Shown here in pieces: positions 1 through 8,802 of a DNA stretch of 64,000 nt. The stretch comes from Deltaproteobacteria bacterium. GTDB lineage: Bacteria; Myxococcota_A; UBA796; GCA-2862545. The stretch is from positions 248,001 to 312,000 of the forward strand of contig SBGP01000095.1 of the NCBI GenBank assembly GCA_006226595.1. The letters run 5' to 3'. Each line of letters starts with the position of its first letter. Within the stretch, counting starts at the first letter, position 1. A model generated the notes under the pieces. The model was not told the DNA's origin. It did not search any database and saw only the letters and a list, made by a program, of their open reading frames with translations. The position numbers and the translations under genes were made by a program.

Positions 1-1373
<1,373 letters not shown>

Positions 1374-1463
1374 GGCGCTCTCCGTCGACCTGGGAATGCA
1401 GAGGGCGTGCCGGGCGAAAGCCGGCGTTCGTGCTTGAGGGTCTGGCGGTGCCTACAGAGTGGG

Positions 1464-1512
1464 TGTGCCGTGCTGGGACACCTGTGCCATCAGCATGACC
1501 CACCACGGCACA
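1464..1512. repeat. 9-bp inverted repeat in the gap between regulator and envelope operon
   Basis: TGTGCCGTG at 1464-1472 is matched by CACGGCACA at 1504-1512, with 31 bp between. It lies about 90 bp upstream of the NtrC-type gene start and just past the 3' end of the envelope operon, so it could be an operator or a long-loop terminator. The rest of 1374-1588 shows no gene and no clear sigma-54 site. Confidence 0.35.
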
Positions 1513-1588
1513 GTCGCCTCGCGACGCCGTGGCCCGCGCGAGAAGATCCGGATGATAACCAGGCTTTGCCGGTCACTATCGAGCCATG

Positions 1589-4105
1589 TCATCGGGCTGA
1601 CCCGGAGGGCGCCAGGTCGAGCGTGAACCCCTGTTGGATCTGCATGGCTCTTGGAGCTGGACGGGCATGAACCTGCACGTCAAGCGGGTCCGCAGCGACC
1701 GAGAGCTTGCGGACACGGTCGACGATCTCCACTTCCACCGGAAGTCCGCCCGTGTGCACGGTCATCGTCCAGTCGCCGGGCCGGATGCCCGCGAAGGTGA
1801 AGCGACCGTGGGCGTCGGTTCGGCGCAGGAGTTGTTCCGTGCCCCGGCTGAGCTCCACGAGCACCCCGGCGAGGGGTCCGTCCTCGAGATCGGGTCCCGC
1901 TCCGAGGCCGCCGCCCGCGCCACCGCGCGCGAACATGAGCGTGCCGGCGACCCGTACCGCGGGGGCGACGCCGAGCTCGATCACGGCCTCCTGGGTGTCG
2001 AGCAGGGTGAGCGGCAGCGGGGTCGGCTCGGTGGTGACCCACCCGTCGCCGAGACCGCCGAGGTCGACGTAGAGCAGCACGGCACCGAGTGGCACGCCGG
2101 TCAGTCGGAACTGCCCCTGGCGCCCGGTCACGGCGGTGCGGTCACCGGCAGCGACGAGGATGCCGGACATGCCCTCTCCGGTGCGGTGATCGACGAGTCG
2201 ACCCACGACGACGCCGACGCCCTCGGCGCGCGCGACGGGAATGCGCAGAGGCGTCGACCAGTCGAGCCGAGCGCTTCGTTGTGTGCCAGAGGCCTGCTCG
2301 GCCACGGCAACCCTGGCGTCAATGTTCCCGCGAGGCAGGCGGAGGCTGGCCACCGCTTCGATGGCGCGCGCCAGGTGCACGCCAGTCTCCACGCGACCTC
2401 CGAGGCCGACCGTCACCGGTCCGGCTTCGCTGCGCGCCGCCAGCTCCACACGCGACGCAGGGCCCGCCGCGTCGGTCGCCAGGTGCGCGAGCCCGTCGAC
2501 GCGGTGGCGCTCGGTGCCCAGCCCGAGCTGAAGGGTGGTCTCGACGCGGACCAGAGAGGTCGTCGGGTCGAGCGCGAGCCGGGCCCGGACCTCGGCCTGC
2601 TGCCCGTGCACGCGGCCGCGAGCGCGCCCCTGAGCCGTCCAGGAACGCAGCACCTGGGCATCGGCGAGCACGCGATAGGTCAGCTGGCCGTCGAGCTGCA
2701 GCCGCCGATCCGGCTGGTCCCATCGCCCCGCACCTCCCGCCGTGAGACGCGTGTCGCGCCGGGCGCCGTCGACGGTGGTCTGCGCGGTGGTGTGCAGCTG
2801 CAGGTGCGAGGCACTCGCGACCAGGGTGCCCTGCGCATGCTGCCGGACGTCTCCCGTCGAACGAAGGGCGCCGTCGATGCGCTCCGCCCGCGCCCGCCAA
2901 TGCAGCGGTCGGTCTGCCTCGTTCGCGAGCTCGACGTGCTGGGCCGCGCCGCCCTCGGCACTACCCGCGACCTGGGCCGTGGCGCGTATCACCCCGTCCT
3001 GCTCGGCGCTGGCGAGCCACCAGCTGCCCGGGCTGCGCCCGGCGGCCCCCATGGCGCCGAGACCGAGACGCCACGAGGCGTGGGTGGCCTCTGCCCGCGA
3101 GAAGGCAAGCGCCCGATGCCGTGTGCGGAGGGCGCCGACCTCGATGCTGGCGGCGTCGACCGAGACCCGCGTCCGCAGACCGGGACCGGTCTCTGGCCAC
3201 AGCCAGGGCAGAGGCGTCGCCGCCCGGCTCGAGGCGCGAAGGTCGAGGCTCCGACGGCGCAGGGCGAGCTCGCCGTCGAGGGTGCCCTCTCGCGACCGCG
3301 ACAGCGCGAGGTCGACCTTGGAGTCGGCGCTGGGTTCTCCGCGGGCGCGCAGCTGTCCGAATGCACCGAGGGTGCCCCGAGCGTGCTCGACCCCCAGGCG
3401 CGCGTGGCCGCGTAGGGAGCGCCCTCCCTCGACCGGTGCCGGCCGCGCGGAGACCACGTGGGTCGTGAGCGACACTCTCGATGCGTGGTCCCCGGACGTC
3501 GCGTGCAGGATGGCGGTGGCGGGTCCGGAGCTTCGCGGGGCCTTGGGGGCGCGCATGTGCACGGTCACCACCGCGGTGCCGCCAGGTTCGAGCGCGAGCT
3601 GCGTCGGCTCCAGACCGCACACGAGCGCTCCGCAGTCCACCCGCAGATCGAGGTCCGCTCGGCCGTTGCCTCGGTTGCCGATCTGGACGTCCACCGAGGC
3701 CGCACGACCGCCGCGACTGAGCAGGTCGGGCGTGGCGCCGGGGCGAACCTCCACGTCGAACACCTCCTCGACCTGCATCTGGAGCGAAGCCTCTGCCGCG
3801 ATGCGTCCGTCGGCCATCCGCAGGCGGTAGACGAGGGTGGCCGGGCCCGCCGGAGCGGCCCGCGTCGGCTGGACGCCGAGCATGCGCAGTGTGCCCTGCC
3901 CGGCGTCGAGGTCCACCTCGCCGAGAGGCATGACCTGGGTCCAGCCCGGCGGCAGCAGCAGTTCCTCGCTGGCCTGCGTCGCGTGGCGCGTCTCGACGCG
4001 CGCGCCGAGCTGCACCATCGTCCCGGGTACGACGAGCTCGGGGGCGGCCGTCCACTGCACTTCTGTCGCCCATGCGACCACTGCGAAGCCCCAGAACCAG
4101 AGCAT
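1589..4105 (-). CDS. large secreted beta-rich protein with two carboxypeptidase-regulatory-like domains
   Basis: An 838-residue protein with a short signal peptide (LWFWGFAVVAWATEV). Residues about 20-220 look like tandem Ig/NEW3-type beta-sandwiches (ELVVPGTMVQLGARV, DVQIGNRGNGRADLDLRV). A long middle section (about 230-630) alternates charged and aromatic strands, as in an extended beta-sheet or a barrel. Two carboxypeptidase-D regulatory/CNA-B-like units follow (VVGRLVDHRTGEGMSG near 640; VELSRGTEQLL...HGRFTFAG near 750). It starts 11 bp after the chaperone-like gene and is last in a three-gene set. By size and order it takes the place of an usher or outer-membrane platform, but I do not see a classical FimD signature, so that role is inference. 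Confidence 0.72.
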   Translation of the reverse strand: MLWFWGFAVVAWATEVQWTAAPELVVPGTMVQLGARVETRHATQASEELLLPPGWTQVMPLGEVDLDAGQGTLRMLGVQPTRAAPAGPATLVYRLRMADGRIAAEASLQMQVEEVFDVEVRPGATPDLLSRGGRAASVDVQIGNRGNGRADLDLRVDCGALVCGLEPTQLALEPGGTAVVTVHMRAPKAPRSSGPATAILHATSGDHASRVSLTTHVVSARPAPVEGGRSLRGHARLGVEHARGTLGAFGQLRARGEPSADSKVDLALSRSREGTLDGELALRRRSLDLRASSRAATPLPWLWPETGPGLRTRVSVDAASIEVGALRTRHRALAFSRAEATHASWRLGLGAMGAAGRSPGSWWLASAEQDGVIRATAQVAGSAEGGAAQHVELANEADRPLHWRARAERIDGALRSTGDVRQHAQGTLVASASHLQLHTTAQTTVDGARRDTRLTAGGAGRWDQPDRRLQLDGQLTYRVLADAQVLRSWTAQGRARGRVHGQQAEVRARLALDPTTSLVRVETTLQLGLGTERHRVDGLAHLATDAAGPASRVELAARSEAGPVTVGLGGRVETGVHLARAIEAVASLRLPRGNIDARVAVAEQASGTQRSARLDWSTPLRIPVARAEGVGVVVGRLVDHRTGEGMSGILVAAGDRTAVTGRQGQFRLTGVPLGAVLLYVDLGGLGDGWVTTEPTPLPLTLLDTQEAVIELGVAPAVRVAGTLMFARGGAGGGLGAGPDLEDGPLAGVLVELSRGTEQLLRRTDAHGRFTFAGIRPGDWTMTVHTGGLPVEVEIVDRVRKLSVAADPLDVQVHARPAPRAMQIQQGFTLDLAPSGSAR

Positions 4106-4116
4106 CAGAGCCTCGC

Positions 4117-4908
4117 TTACAGCGCGAGGGGGAGCTGCGAGCCGAACACGTGGTCCTGCCCGTCGTCCGCGATGACCCAGGCGACGTAGGTCCCGCTCGG
4201 GACCGCCGCGAGGTCGATGTGGAAGCGCGCGGAGCAGCCCGGGTAGATGCGTCGCTCTCCGGCGGTGTAGCGGCCGACGCGGTTGCCCTCGGCGTCGTAG
4301 AGCTCCGCGTAGACCTGCGGCGCCAGGCCGGCATCCCCGGTGTTGGATACGTCGACGGACAGCAAGGCTGCGCCGGCCTCCTGGTCCAGGCTGCCGGCGG
4401 TGAACTCGAGCTTGGGGTCGCGCGCGTTGCCGAGGTGCGTCACCAGCTGCACGCCCGTCCGGTACACGGTCGTGATCGCGAGGTTGCGCTCATTGCCGGC
4501 CGACTCGGGCTGGAACTGCTCGGCCATCGGCTCGACCATGAGCACGCTCCACAGGCTGCCGGTGCGGGACTCGCCCGCGGGGGTCGCGAGGGTCCAGCGC
4601 ACCTCGGCGGTGCCGCCGGCCGGAATCGTGAGCTGCTCGGGCTCGAAGCGGACGTGGCTCGCGTTCGAGCGCGGGTGCGCACCGGGCTCGGGAAACTGGT
4701 TGGACCCGTCGGCCTGAAACACGTAGTCGCGCTGATAGAGCAGCACGGAGGCCTGTTCCTCGCCGTCGTTTCGGACCTCGAAGGTTCCGCTGGCCTGCTG
4801 GCCTGGCGCGAGTCGCGCCTCGTGGACGAGCGAGCCGAGCACGAGGATGTCCGAGGCCAGGGCCGGCGACCCGAGCAGGAGGAGGAGGAAGGCGAGGGCG
4901 TGTCGCAT
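4117..4908 (-). CDS. periplasmic Ig-fold chaperone-like protein
   Basis: A 263-residue secreted protein. The chosen ATG at 4908 gives a clean signal peptide (RHALAFLLLLLGSPALA); longer readings to the right only add low-complexity sequence. The mature part reads as two beta-sandwich domains: an N-terminal one with LAPGQQASGTFEVRNDGEEQ and a C-terminal one with VDVSNTGDAGLAPQVYAELYD. This layout resembles pilus chaperones and the DUF916/DUF3324 (WxL-interacting) group. It lies between the small subunit gene and the large beta-rich protein, in keeping with escort of the subunit to the surface. The fold assignment is by pattern only. Confidence 0.72.
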   Translation of the reverse strand: MRHALAFLLLLLGSPALASDILVLGSLVHEARLAPGQQASGTFEVRNDGEEQASVLLYQRDYVFQADGSNQFPEPGAHPRSNASHVRFEPEQLTIPAGGTAEVRWTLATPAGESRTGSLWSVLMVEPMAEQFQPESAGNERNLAITTVYRTGVQLVTHLGNARDPKLEFTAGSLDQEAGAALLSVDVSNTGDAGLAPQVYAELYDAEGNRVGRYTAGERRIYPGCSARFHIDLAAVPSGTYVAWVIADDGQDHVFGSQLPLAL

Positions 4909-5093
4909 GGCGGACTCCGGGGAGAGGGTGTGCCGGCCACGTTGCAGGCGCGATGCCAGCCCGACGGGTCGCTGGATCCGCTGAAAGAGCGGGGTCGTGC
5001 GCACCGTGTCGCGCAGCGGTCCGCAGTGGAACAGTCCGGGTGGACCGTGCGACCCGTGGTGGCACACCCGCGTCGGGGCCCAGACACACGAAC

Positions 5094-5159
5094 GCGCGCT
5101 CACTCGTGCGAGTGGCGCGCTCGACGGCGAAAGGCCGGTCCCCCTGGAGTGGGACCGGC
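5094..5159 (-). terminator. two strong hairpins between subunit and chaperone genes
   Basis: Hairpin 1: GCGCGC plus CACTCG (5094-5106, one bulged T) pairs with CGAGTG plus GCGCGC (5109-5120). Hairpin 2: GCCGGTCCC (5134-5142) pairs with GGGACCGGC (5151-5159) over an 8-nt loop. Both lie just downstream of the subunit stop on the minus strand. There is no long T-tract, so partial termination or mRNA 3'-end protection that favours the subunit over the chaperone is the likely role. That role is inference. Confidence 0.6.
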
Positions 5160-5183
5160 TCTCGTTGCCAAGATGGTGACCCC

Positions 5184-5654
5184 CTACATCGCGAGGATGG
5201 TGTAGGTGATCACGTGTGCGTCGGTGCCGGCTGCGGACCCCATCGGCGCAGACGCGTCGTAGCGGAGCCCCGCGCCGCCCTGGCCCGCGTTGATGCCGGT
5301 GATGAAGTCGGCGGCGGTGGTGGACAGCGCGACCTGTCCGGCGGAGGCACCGTTGCTGGGCGCCTGGGCGGTGACGGACAGCGCGAAGCTCGGCGCTGCG
5401 TTGTCGGTCTCGACGGTGACCTTCTGGGCGGCAGCGCTGGTGTGCCGGAACTCGAGCGAGGTGCTCTCGTCGAACTCGGGCAGCACCCAGTTGGTGCCGG
5501 GGTCGAACTGGTCGAGCACGATGGAGACGTCGCCGCCCTGGATGGCGATGTCGGTGAGCTCGAGCAGCTGCACGCTGACGTTGTGGCTGGCGGAGCCGGC
5601 GGCGAAGGCGGCAGGCGCGGCGAGCAGGAAGGCGAGGGCGAGGGTCTTGCGCAT
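5184..5654 (-). CDS. small secreted pilin-like or coat-like subunit
   Basis: A 156-residue protein. The ATG at 5654 has a textbook AAGGAG ribosome site 7 nt upstream and yields a signal peptide (RKTLALAFLLAAPAAFAAG); the in-frame start at 5705 would put extra residues before it. The mature protein is Thr/Ser/Ala-rich and strand-forming, with alternating hydrophobics (SVQLLELTDIAIQGG) and an amphipathic final strand ITYTILAM, like chaperone-dependent or coat-type subunits that end in a donor or acceptor strand. It is first in an operon with the chaperone-like and large beta-rich proteins. No known family is assigned. Confidence 0.75.
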   Translation of the reverse strand: MRKTLALAFLLAAPAAFAAGSASHNVSVQLLELTDIAIQGGDVSIVLDQFDPGTNWVLPEFDESTSLEFRHTSAAAQKVTVETDNAAPSFALSVTAQAPSNGASAGQVALSTTAADFITGINAGQGGAGLRYDASAPMGSAAGTDAHVITYTILAM

Positions 5655-5723
5655 GGTGTTCTCCTTGGTGGTGGTGGCCCCGCTGTCGGAGCTGCCTGGA
5701 GACAATGCAGACCCGGTGCCAGA

Positions 5724-5744
5724 CCATGAATCCGCTGTTCATGG
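5724..5744. promoter_or_regulatory. operator-like dyad upstream of the subunit operon
   Basis: CCATGAA at 5724-5730 and TTCATGG at 5738-5744 form a perfect 7-bp dyad with a 7-bp spacer. It lies 70 bp upstream of the subunit ATG in the divergent gap to the gene at 5929. The site fits a dimeric repressor or activator, but the protein is not identified. Confidence 0.4.
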
Positions 5745-5928
5745 GGTTCCGCGGGGGCAAGCTGGCGGTCGGACCACCTGGACTGGCGCGGGGTGGGTCA
5801 CCGGCTGACCCGCCTGCGTACCGGGGTGGAACAGCTCTCGATTCGCCCATGGTCGGCGCTGAGGGGTGATCGCGCGCGCGAGGGGCTGGCACGTCCATTG
5901 CTTCTCTGGGAGACAGCAAGGAGTCCAC

Positions 5929-6177
5929 ATGCTCGTCTTCGCCTTCGTCATCGCCCTGGCCGAACCCCCTGCGGACACGTCGCGTAGCCGCGACGACATC
6001 CGCGCCGCGCTCGGCCTCGACCGCACCCCTGCGGTGGTCGACCTCGAAGCACCGCCACCGCCCGCGGCTCCAGAGCCGCCCGAGACGCGCCCAGCCGCCC
6101 CGGTGCTGCGCAAGCCCTCGGTGCCCGCGACGGATGCGCGGCTTCCGACGGCGGCGAGGGACACGAAAAAGCCGTGA
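5929..6177 (+). CDS. small secreted proline-rich protein
   Basis: An 82-residue product starting at the ATG at 5929, which has AAGGAG 7 nt upstream. The first 13 residues (LVFAFVIALAEPP) look like a minimal signal peptide. The rest is disordered and rich in Pro, Ala and Arg (APPPPAAPEPPE), ending in DTKKP. No domain is recognised. It is divergent from the subunit operon. Coding is supported by the ribosome site and the clean start rather than by homology. Confidence 0.5.
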   Translation: MLVFAFVIALAEPPADTSRSRDDIRAALGLDRTPAVVDLEAPPPPAAPEPPETRPAAPVLRKPSVPATDARLPTAARDTKKP

Positions 6178-6497
6178 CCAGCCAGGCATCCCCCCGGCCG
6201 CGGCTCGCGGCGGGCGCGATCCGCTCGTCCTCACCCTCGAGCGGCGACAGATCGGCCCGAGTACGACCAGGTTTCCAGGCGGAGAACCCAAAAAGACGCG
6301 ACAGACGGCCCGCCCCGCACCGTCGCGAGGCGCGCGGGTGCCCGCGACGGCGAATCCGGCCCGACGAACGCCATCAACCGGCGTGAAACAGCGGCGATTG
6401 ACGCTGACTTGACAAGCGCCTGAGGAATGCCAGCGCGACACTCTGCGTTCGATGCGCACCGACGGGCGGAGGCCCGCGAAACTGCCAGGGAGACCTC
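6178..6497. other. non-coding gap with one hairpin
   Basis: No convincing gene is seen. CCGCTCG (6221-6227) pairs with CGAGCGG (6238-6244) over a 10-nt loop and may end the preceding small gene. TTGACGCTGACTTGACA near 6397-6413 contains two minus-35-like hexamers upstream of the next operon, but no good minus-10 element follows. Confidence 0.4.
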
Positions 6498-7610
6498 ATG
6501 CGCCTTTCCACGGGACTCTTCGTCCTGAGTGCCCTCGTGTACACGGCTTGCGGGCCCAAGAACACCACCCTTCCGGAGGCCGTGGGCCCCACGGTGGTGG
6601 CGCCGCAGAACCTGTTCCTGCGAAGCGCCTTCGACACCGACCCCTCCGCGTACCTCGGGCGCTTCGTGCCGCAGGGCGAAGAGAACATCGACGAGACCTC
6701 GGCGATGCCGCTCACCTGCTCCAAGCACCTGACGATGAAGAAGATCGACGGCGGCGGCGTGATGTACGACGAGCTGTTCAATGCCTCGTCCCAGGCCTCC
6801 GCGAGTGTCGGCGTGCCCATGGTCGCGAGCGTCGAGGCCGGCGGCGGCCGCTCGAGCATCGTGCGCGTGAAGTACACGCTCACCGAGAAGATGGTCGCAG
6901 CCCCCGAGGACCCGGCCGCCTTCGAGTCCTGCTGCAAGCAGGCGCCCGACCAGTGCACCGAGCTGTACGTCGGTGAGTTCGTCGCCGGCACCGGCGAGGT
7001 CTACTACGAGGTCTCGAGCGGGGGCGGCGTCGACGCCAACGGCATCTCGCCCCAGGGCGTGACCGGCGACATCGAGATCAAGCACGGCGTCACCTGGAAG
7101 CGCGGCGTGCAGTTCCCGAACCCCGTGTACTTCGCGTTCAAGACCACCAAGAACCACTGGAAGGCCGACGTGGCCGCCTCCGGCTGTGGGGACTGGACGG
7201 ACGGACCGCCGAAGTCCAGCCAGGGCCACTACTTCGTCGGCATCAGCCGCTCCCACGCCGCCGAGGCCGACGCCCGCACCGAGGCGCTGACCTCGGGCCG
7301 CGAGCAGGTGGTGCGCTACCTCGCCGAGAGCATCCAGACGGGCTCGGTGCAGATCGCGAGCACCAGCGGCGCCACCGACCAGCTCACCACCTCACTCGAG
7401 TCCGAGAAGCTCCTGCACTCGGCCTCCGAGGGCGTGGCGAGCCTGGTGAAGGACGAGTCCTGGTGCGTCGAGGAGGAGGCCACCCCGGGCGGCACCCTGC
7501 GCGTCGCCAAGGTGCTCATGTTCCTGCCCAAGGAAGATGAGGCCGCCGCCGGCACCGCCGCCGTCGAGGCCCTCTCCAAGCCCGACGGGGCCGACGATGC
7601 GAGCAAGTAG
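6498..7610 (+). CDS. lipoprotein, first gene of the caspase operon
   Basis: A 370-residue protein preceded by AGGGAG. An N-terminal signal ends in ...LVYTACGPK; Cys18 is the likely lipidation site, although Tyr at -3 is unusual. The middle contains Cys pairs (ESCCKQAPDQC) and the sequence FVAGTGEVYYEVSSGGG. Near residues 250-300 a stretch of the type SRSHAAEADARTEALTSGREQVVRYLAESIQ resembles the helical part of LPP20/SIMPL-like lipoproteins that follow a curli-type fold. It overlaps the next lipoprotein gene by 14 bp, and a caspase-like gene follows. The specific function is unknown. Confidence 0.75.
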   Translation: MRLSTGLFVLSALVYTACGPKNTTLPEAVGPTVVAPQNLFLRSAFDTDPSAYLGRFVPQGEENIDETSAMPLTCSKHLTMKKIDGGGVMYDELFNASSQASASVGVPMVASVEAGGGRSSIVRVKYTLTEKMVAAPEDPAAFESCCKQAPDQCTELYVGEFVAGTGEVYYEVSSGGGVDANGISPQGVTGDIEIKHGVTWKRGVQFPNPVYFAFKTTKNHWKADVAASGCGDWTDGPPKSSQGHYFVGISRSHAAEADARTEALTSGREQVVRYLAESIQTGSVQIASTSGATDQLTTSLESEKLLHSASEGVASLVKDESWCVEEEATPGGTLRVAKVLMFLPKEDEAAAGTAAVEALSKPDGADDASK

Positions 7611-8799
7611 CTCCCTGATCGCGCTCCTCGTGCTCGGGTGCGGACCGAAGACCGCGGTGGTCGATGCCGCCGCGGTCTCCGCGCCAGTGGACATCGAGGC
7701 CGCCTGTCCCACCACCCCGCCCACCGGCTACCGCGTGGAGCGCGGGGAGGGCGCAGGTGCGAGTGCCGCGGTCGCGCTGGCCGCCGCCCGCGAGGCCGCG
7801 ACCCAGCGCCTGGTGATGGGCGCCTGCGCGGGTCTCGCCGACAGCCGCTGCGACGCCCTGCGTCGCCAGGTGAAGCCCTGGAAGGAGGGTCACTTCGACG
7901 CCTCGACCCAGAGCGCCTGTGCCTCGGTGGCGGTGGAGAAGTCCGCCCTCGACGCCATCGAGCGCGAGAAGGCGGCGCTCGATGCGGCCCTGGCCGTGTT
8001 CGCCGGCAAGGTGGCCGCGACCGGCGCATCCGTCGATCCGCGTCCCCCGCGGTGGCACACGGGCTGTCCCAGCGGTCTGGCCGGAGCCCGACTGCTGGCG
8101 CTCGTGCGCAACGCCCTGGCCGACGCCGGCGTCGCGACCACGGCGACAGGCGCCGCCCTGTGGCTGGACCTCGTGCCCGGACCCGATGCCGTGACCCTCA
8201 CCGCCAGCCTCGAAGACGGCGGCCCCATCGAGGGCTTTGCCTTCGCCCCGGACCTGCTCGGCTTCGACCCCTCCGAGACCGGCTCGTGCCGCGGAGACGG
8301 CGACCTGGGGCTGGTCGGCGGCGAGCGCCCCGGCGCCGGCGGACTGCGCGTGAGCGTGCGGCTGCCCGCCGACGACGGCGTGCTCTGCGAGGGCAAGGAG
8401 ACCGAGCCCGTAGTCGCCGTGAACCGCCCCTCTCGCGTGCAGGTGTACAGCGTGTCCCGCGACGGCCGCAGCCTGCTCGTGTGGCCGCCTCCGGGCGGCG
8501 ACGACACCGTGACCGACAGCCTCTCGCTGGGCGCGCTCACCGCCGTGGCCCAGGCAGACGGCAGCGACGAGCGCCTCGTCGCGCTGGCCGTGGACGCCCG
8601 CGAGACCTTTGCGAGCACCGCCGGCTGGCAGGGCTTCTGCGAGGTCTCCGGCGGCCTCGGTCCCGACCACTACCCCGAGGGCGCCGCCATCGGCACCGCC
8701 AGCCTCCACGTGCTCGAGGCCGGCACCGGCAGCTGCCCGGACGTGCCGGGCATCGCCGAGAAGCGCGCCGCCCTGTTCTCTCCTCCCACTTGTGAGTGA
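7597..8799 (+). CDS. LPP20-like and DUF4384-like lipoprotein
   Basis: A 400-residue protein. The ATG at 7597, inside the end of the preceding gene, gives a good lipobox (LLVLGC, Cys15 followed by GPK, as in its upstream partner). Residues about 50-90 (SAAVALAAAREAATQRLVMGAC) look like the LPP20 helix. Residues about 270-330 (RVQVYSVSRDGRSLLVWPP) resemble DUF4384, a domain often found with caspase-like peptidases. The next gene, 3 bp downstream, is a caspase-like protease, which supports this reading. A role in envelope signalling or protein sensing is inference. Confidence 0.75.
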   Translation: MRASSSLIALLVLGCGPKTAVVDAAAVSAPVDIEAACPTTPPTGYRVERGEGAGASAAVALAAAREAATQRLVMGACAGLADSRCDALRRQVKPWKEGHFDASTQSACASVAVEKSALDAIEREKAALDAALAVFAGKVAATGASVDPRPPRWHTGCPSGLAGARLLALVRNALADAGVATTATGAALWLDLVPGPDAVTLTASLEDGGPIEGFAFAPDLLGFDPSETGSCRGDGDLGLVGGERPGAGGLRVSVRLPADDGVLCEGKETEPVVAVNRPSRVQVYSVSRDGRSLLVWPPPGGDDTVTDSLSLGALTAVAQADGSDERLVALAVDARETFASTAGWQGFCEVSGGLGPDHYPEGAAIGTASLHVLEAGTGSCPDVPGIAEKRAALFSPPTCE

Positions 8800-8802
8800 T
8801 CG

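Noticed and set aside
7890-8618. Minus-strand 242-codon frame inside the second lipoprotein gene of the caspase operon
   Set aside because: It has no ribosome site and only a low-complexity Ser/Pro/Arg reading, whereas the plus strand carries a lipobox and domain-like sequence.
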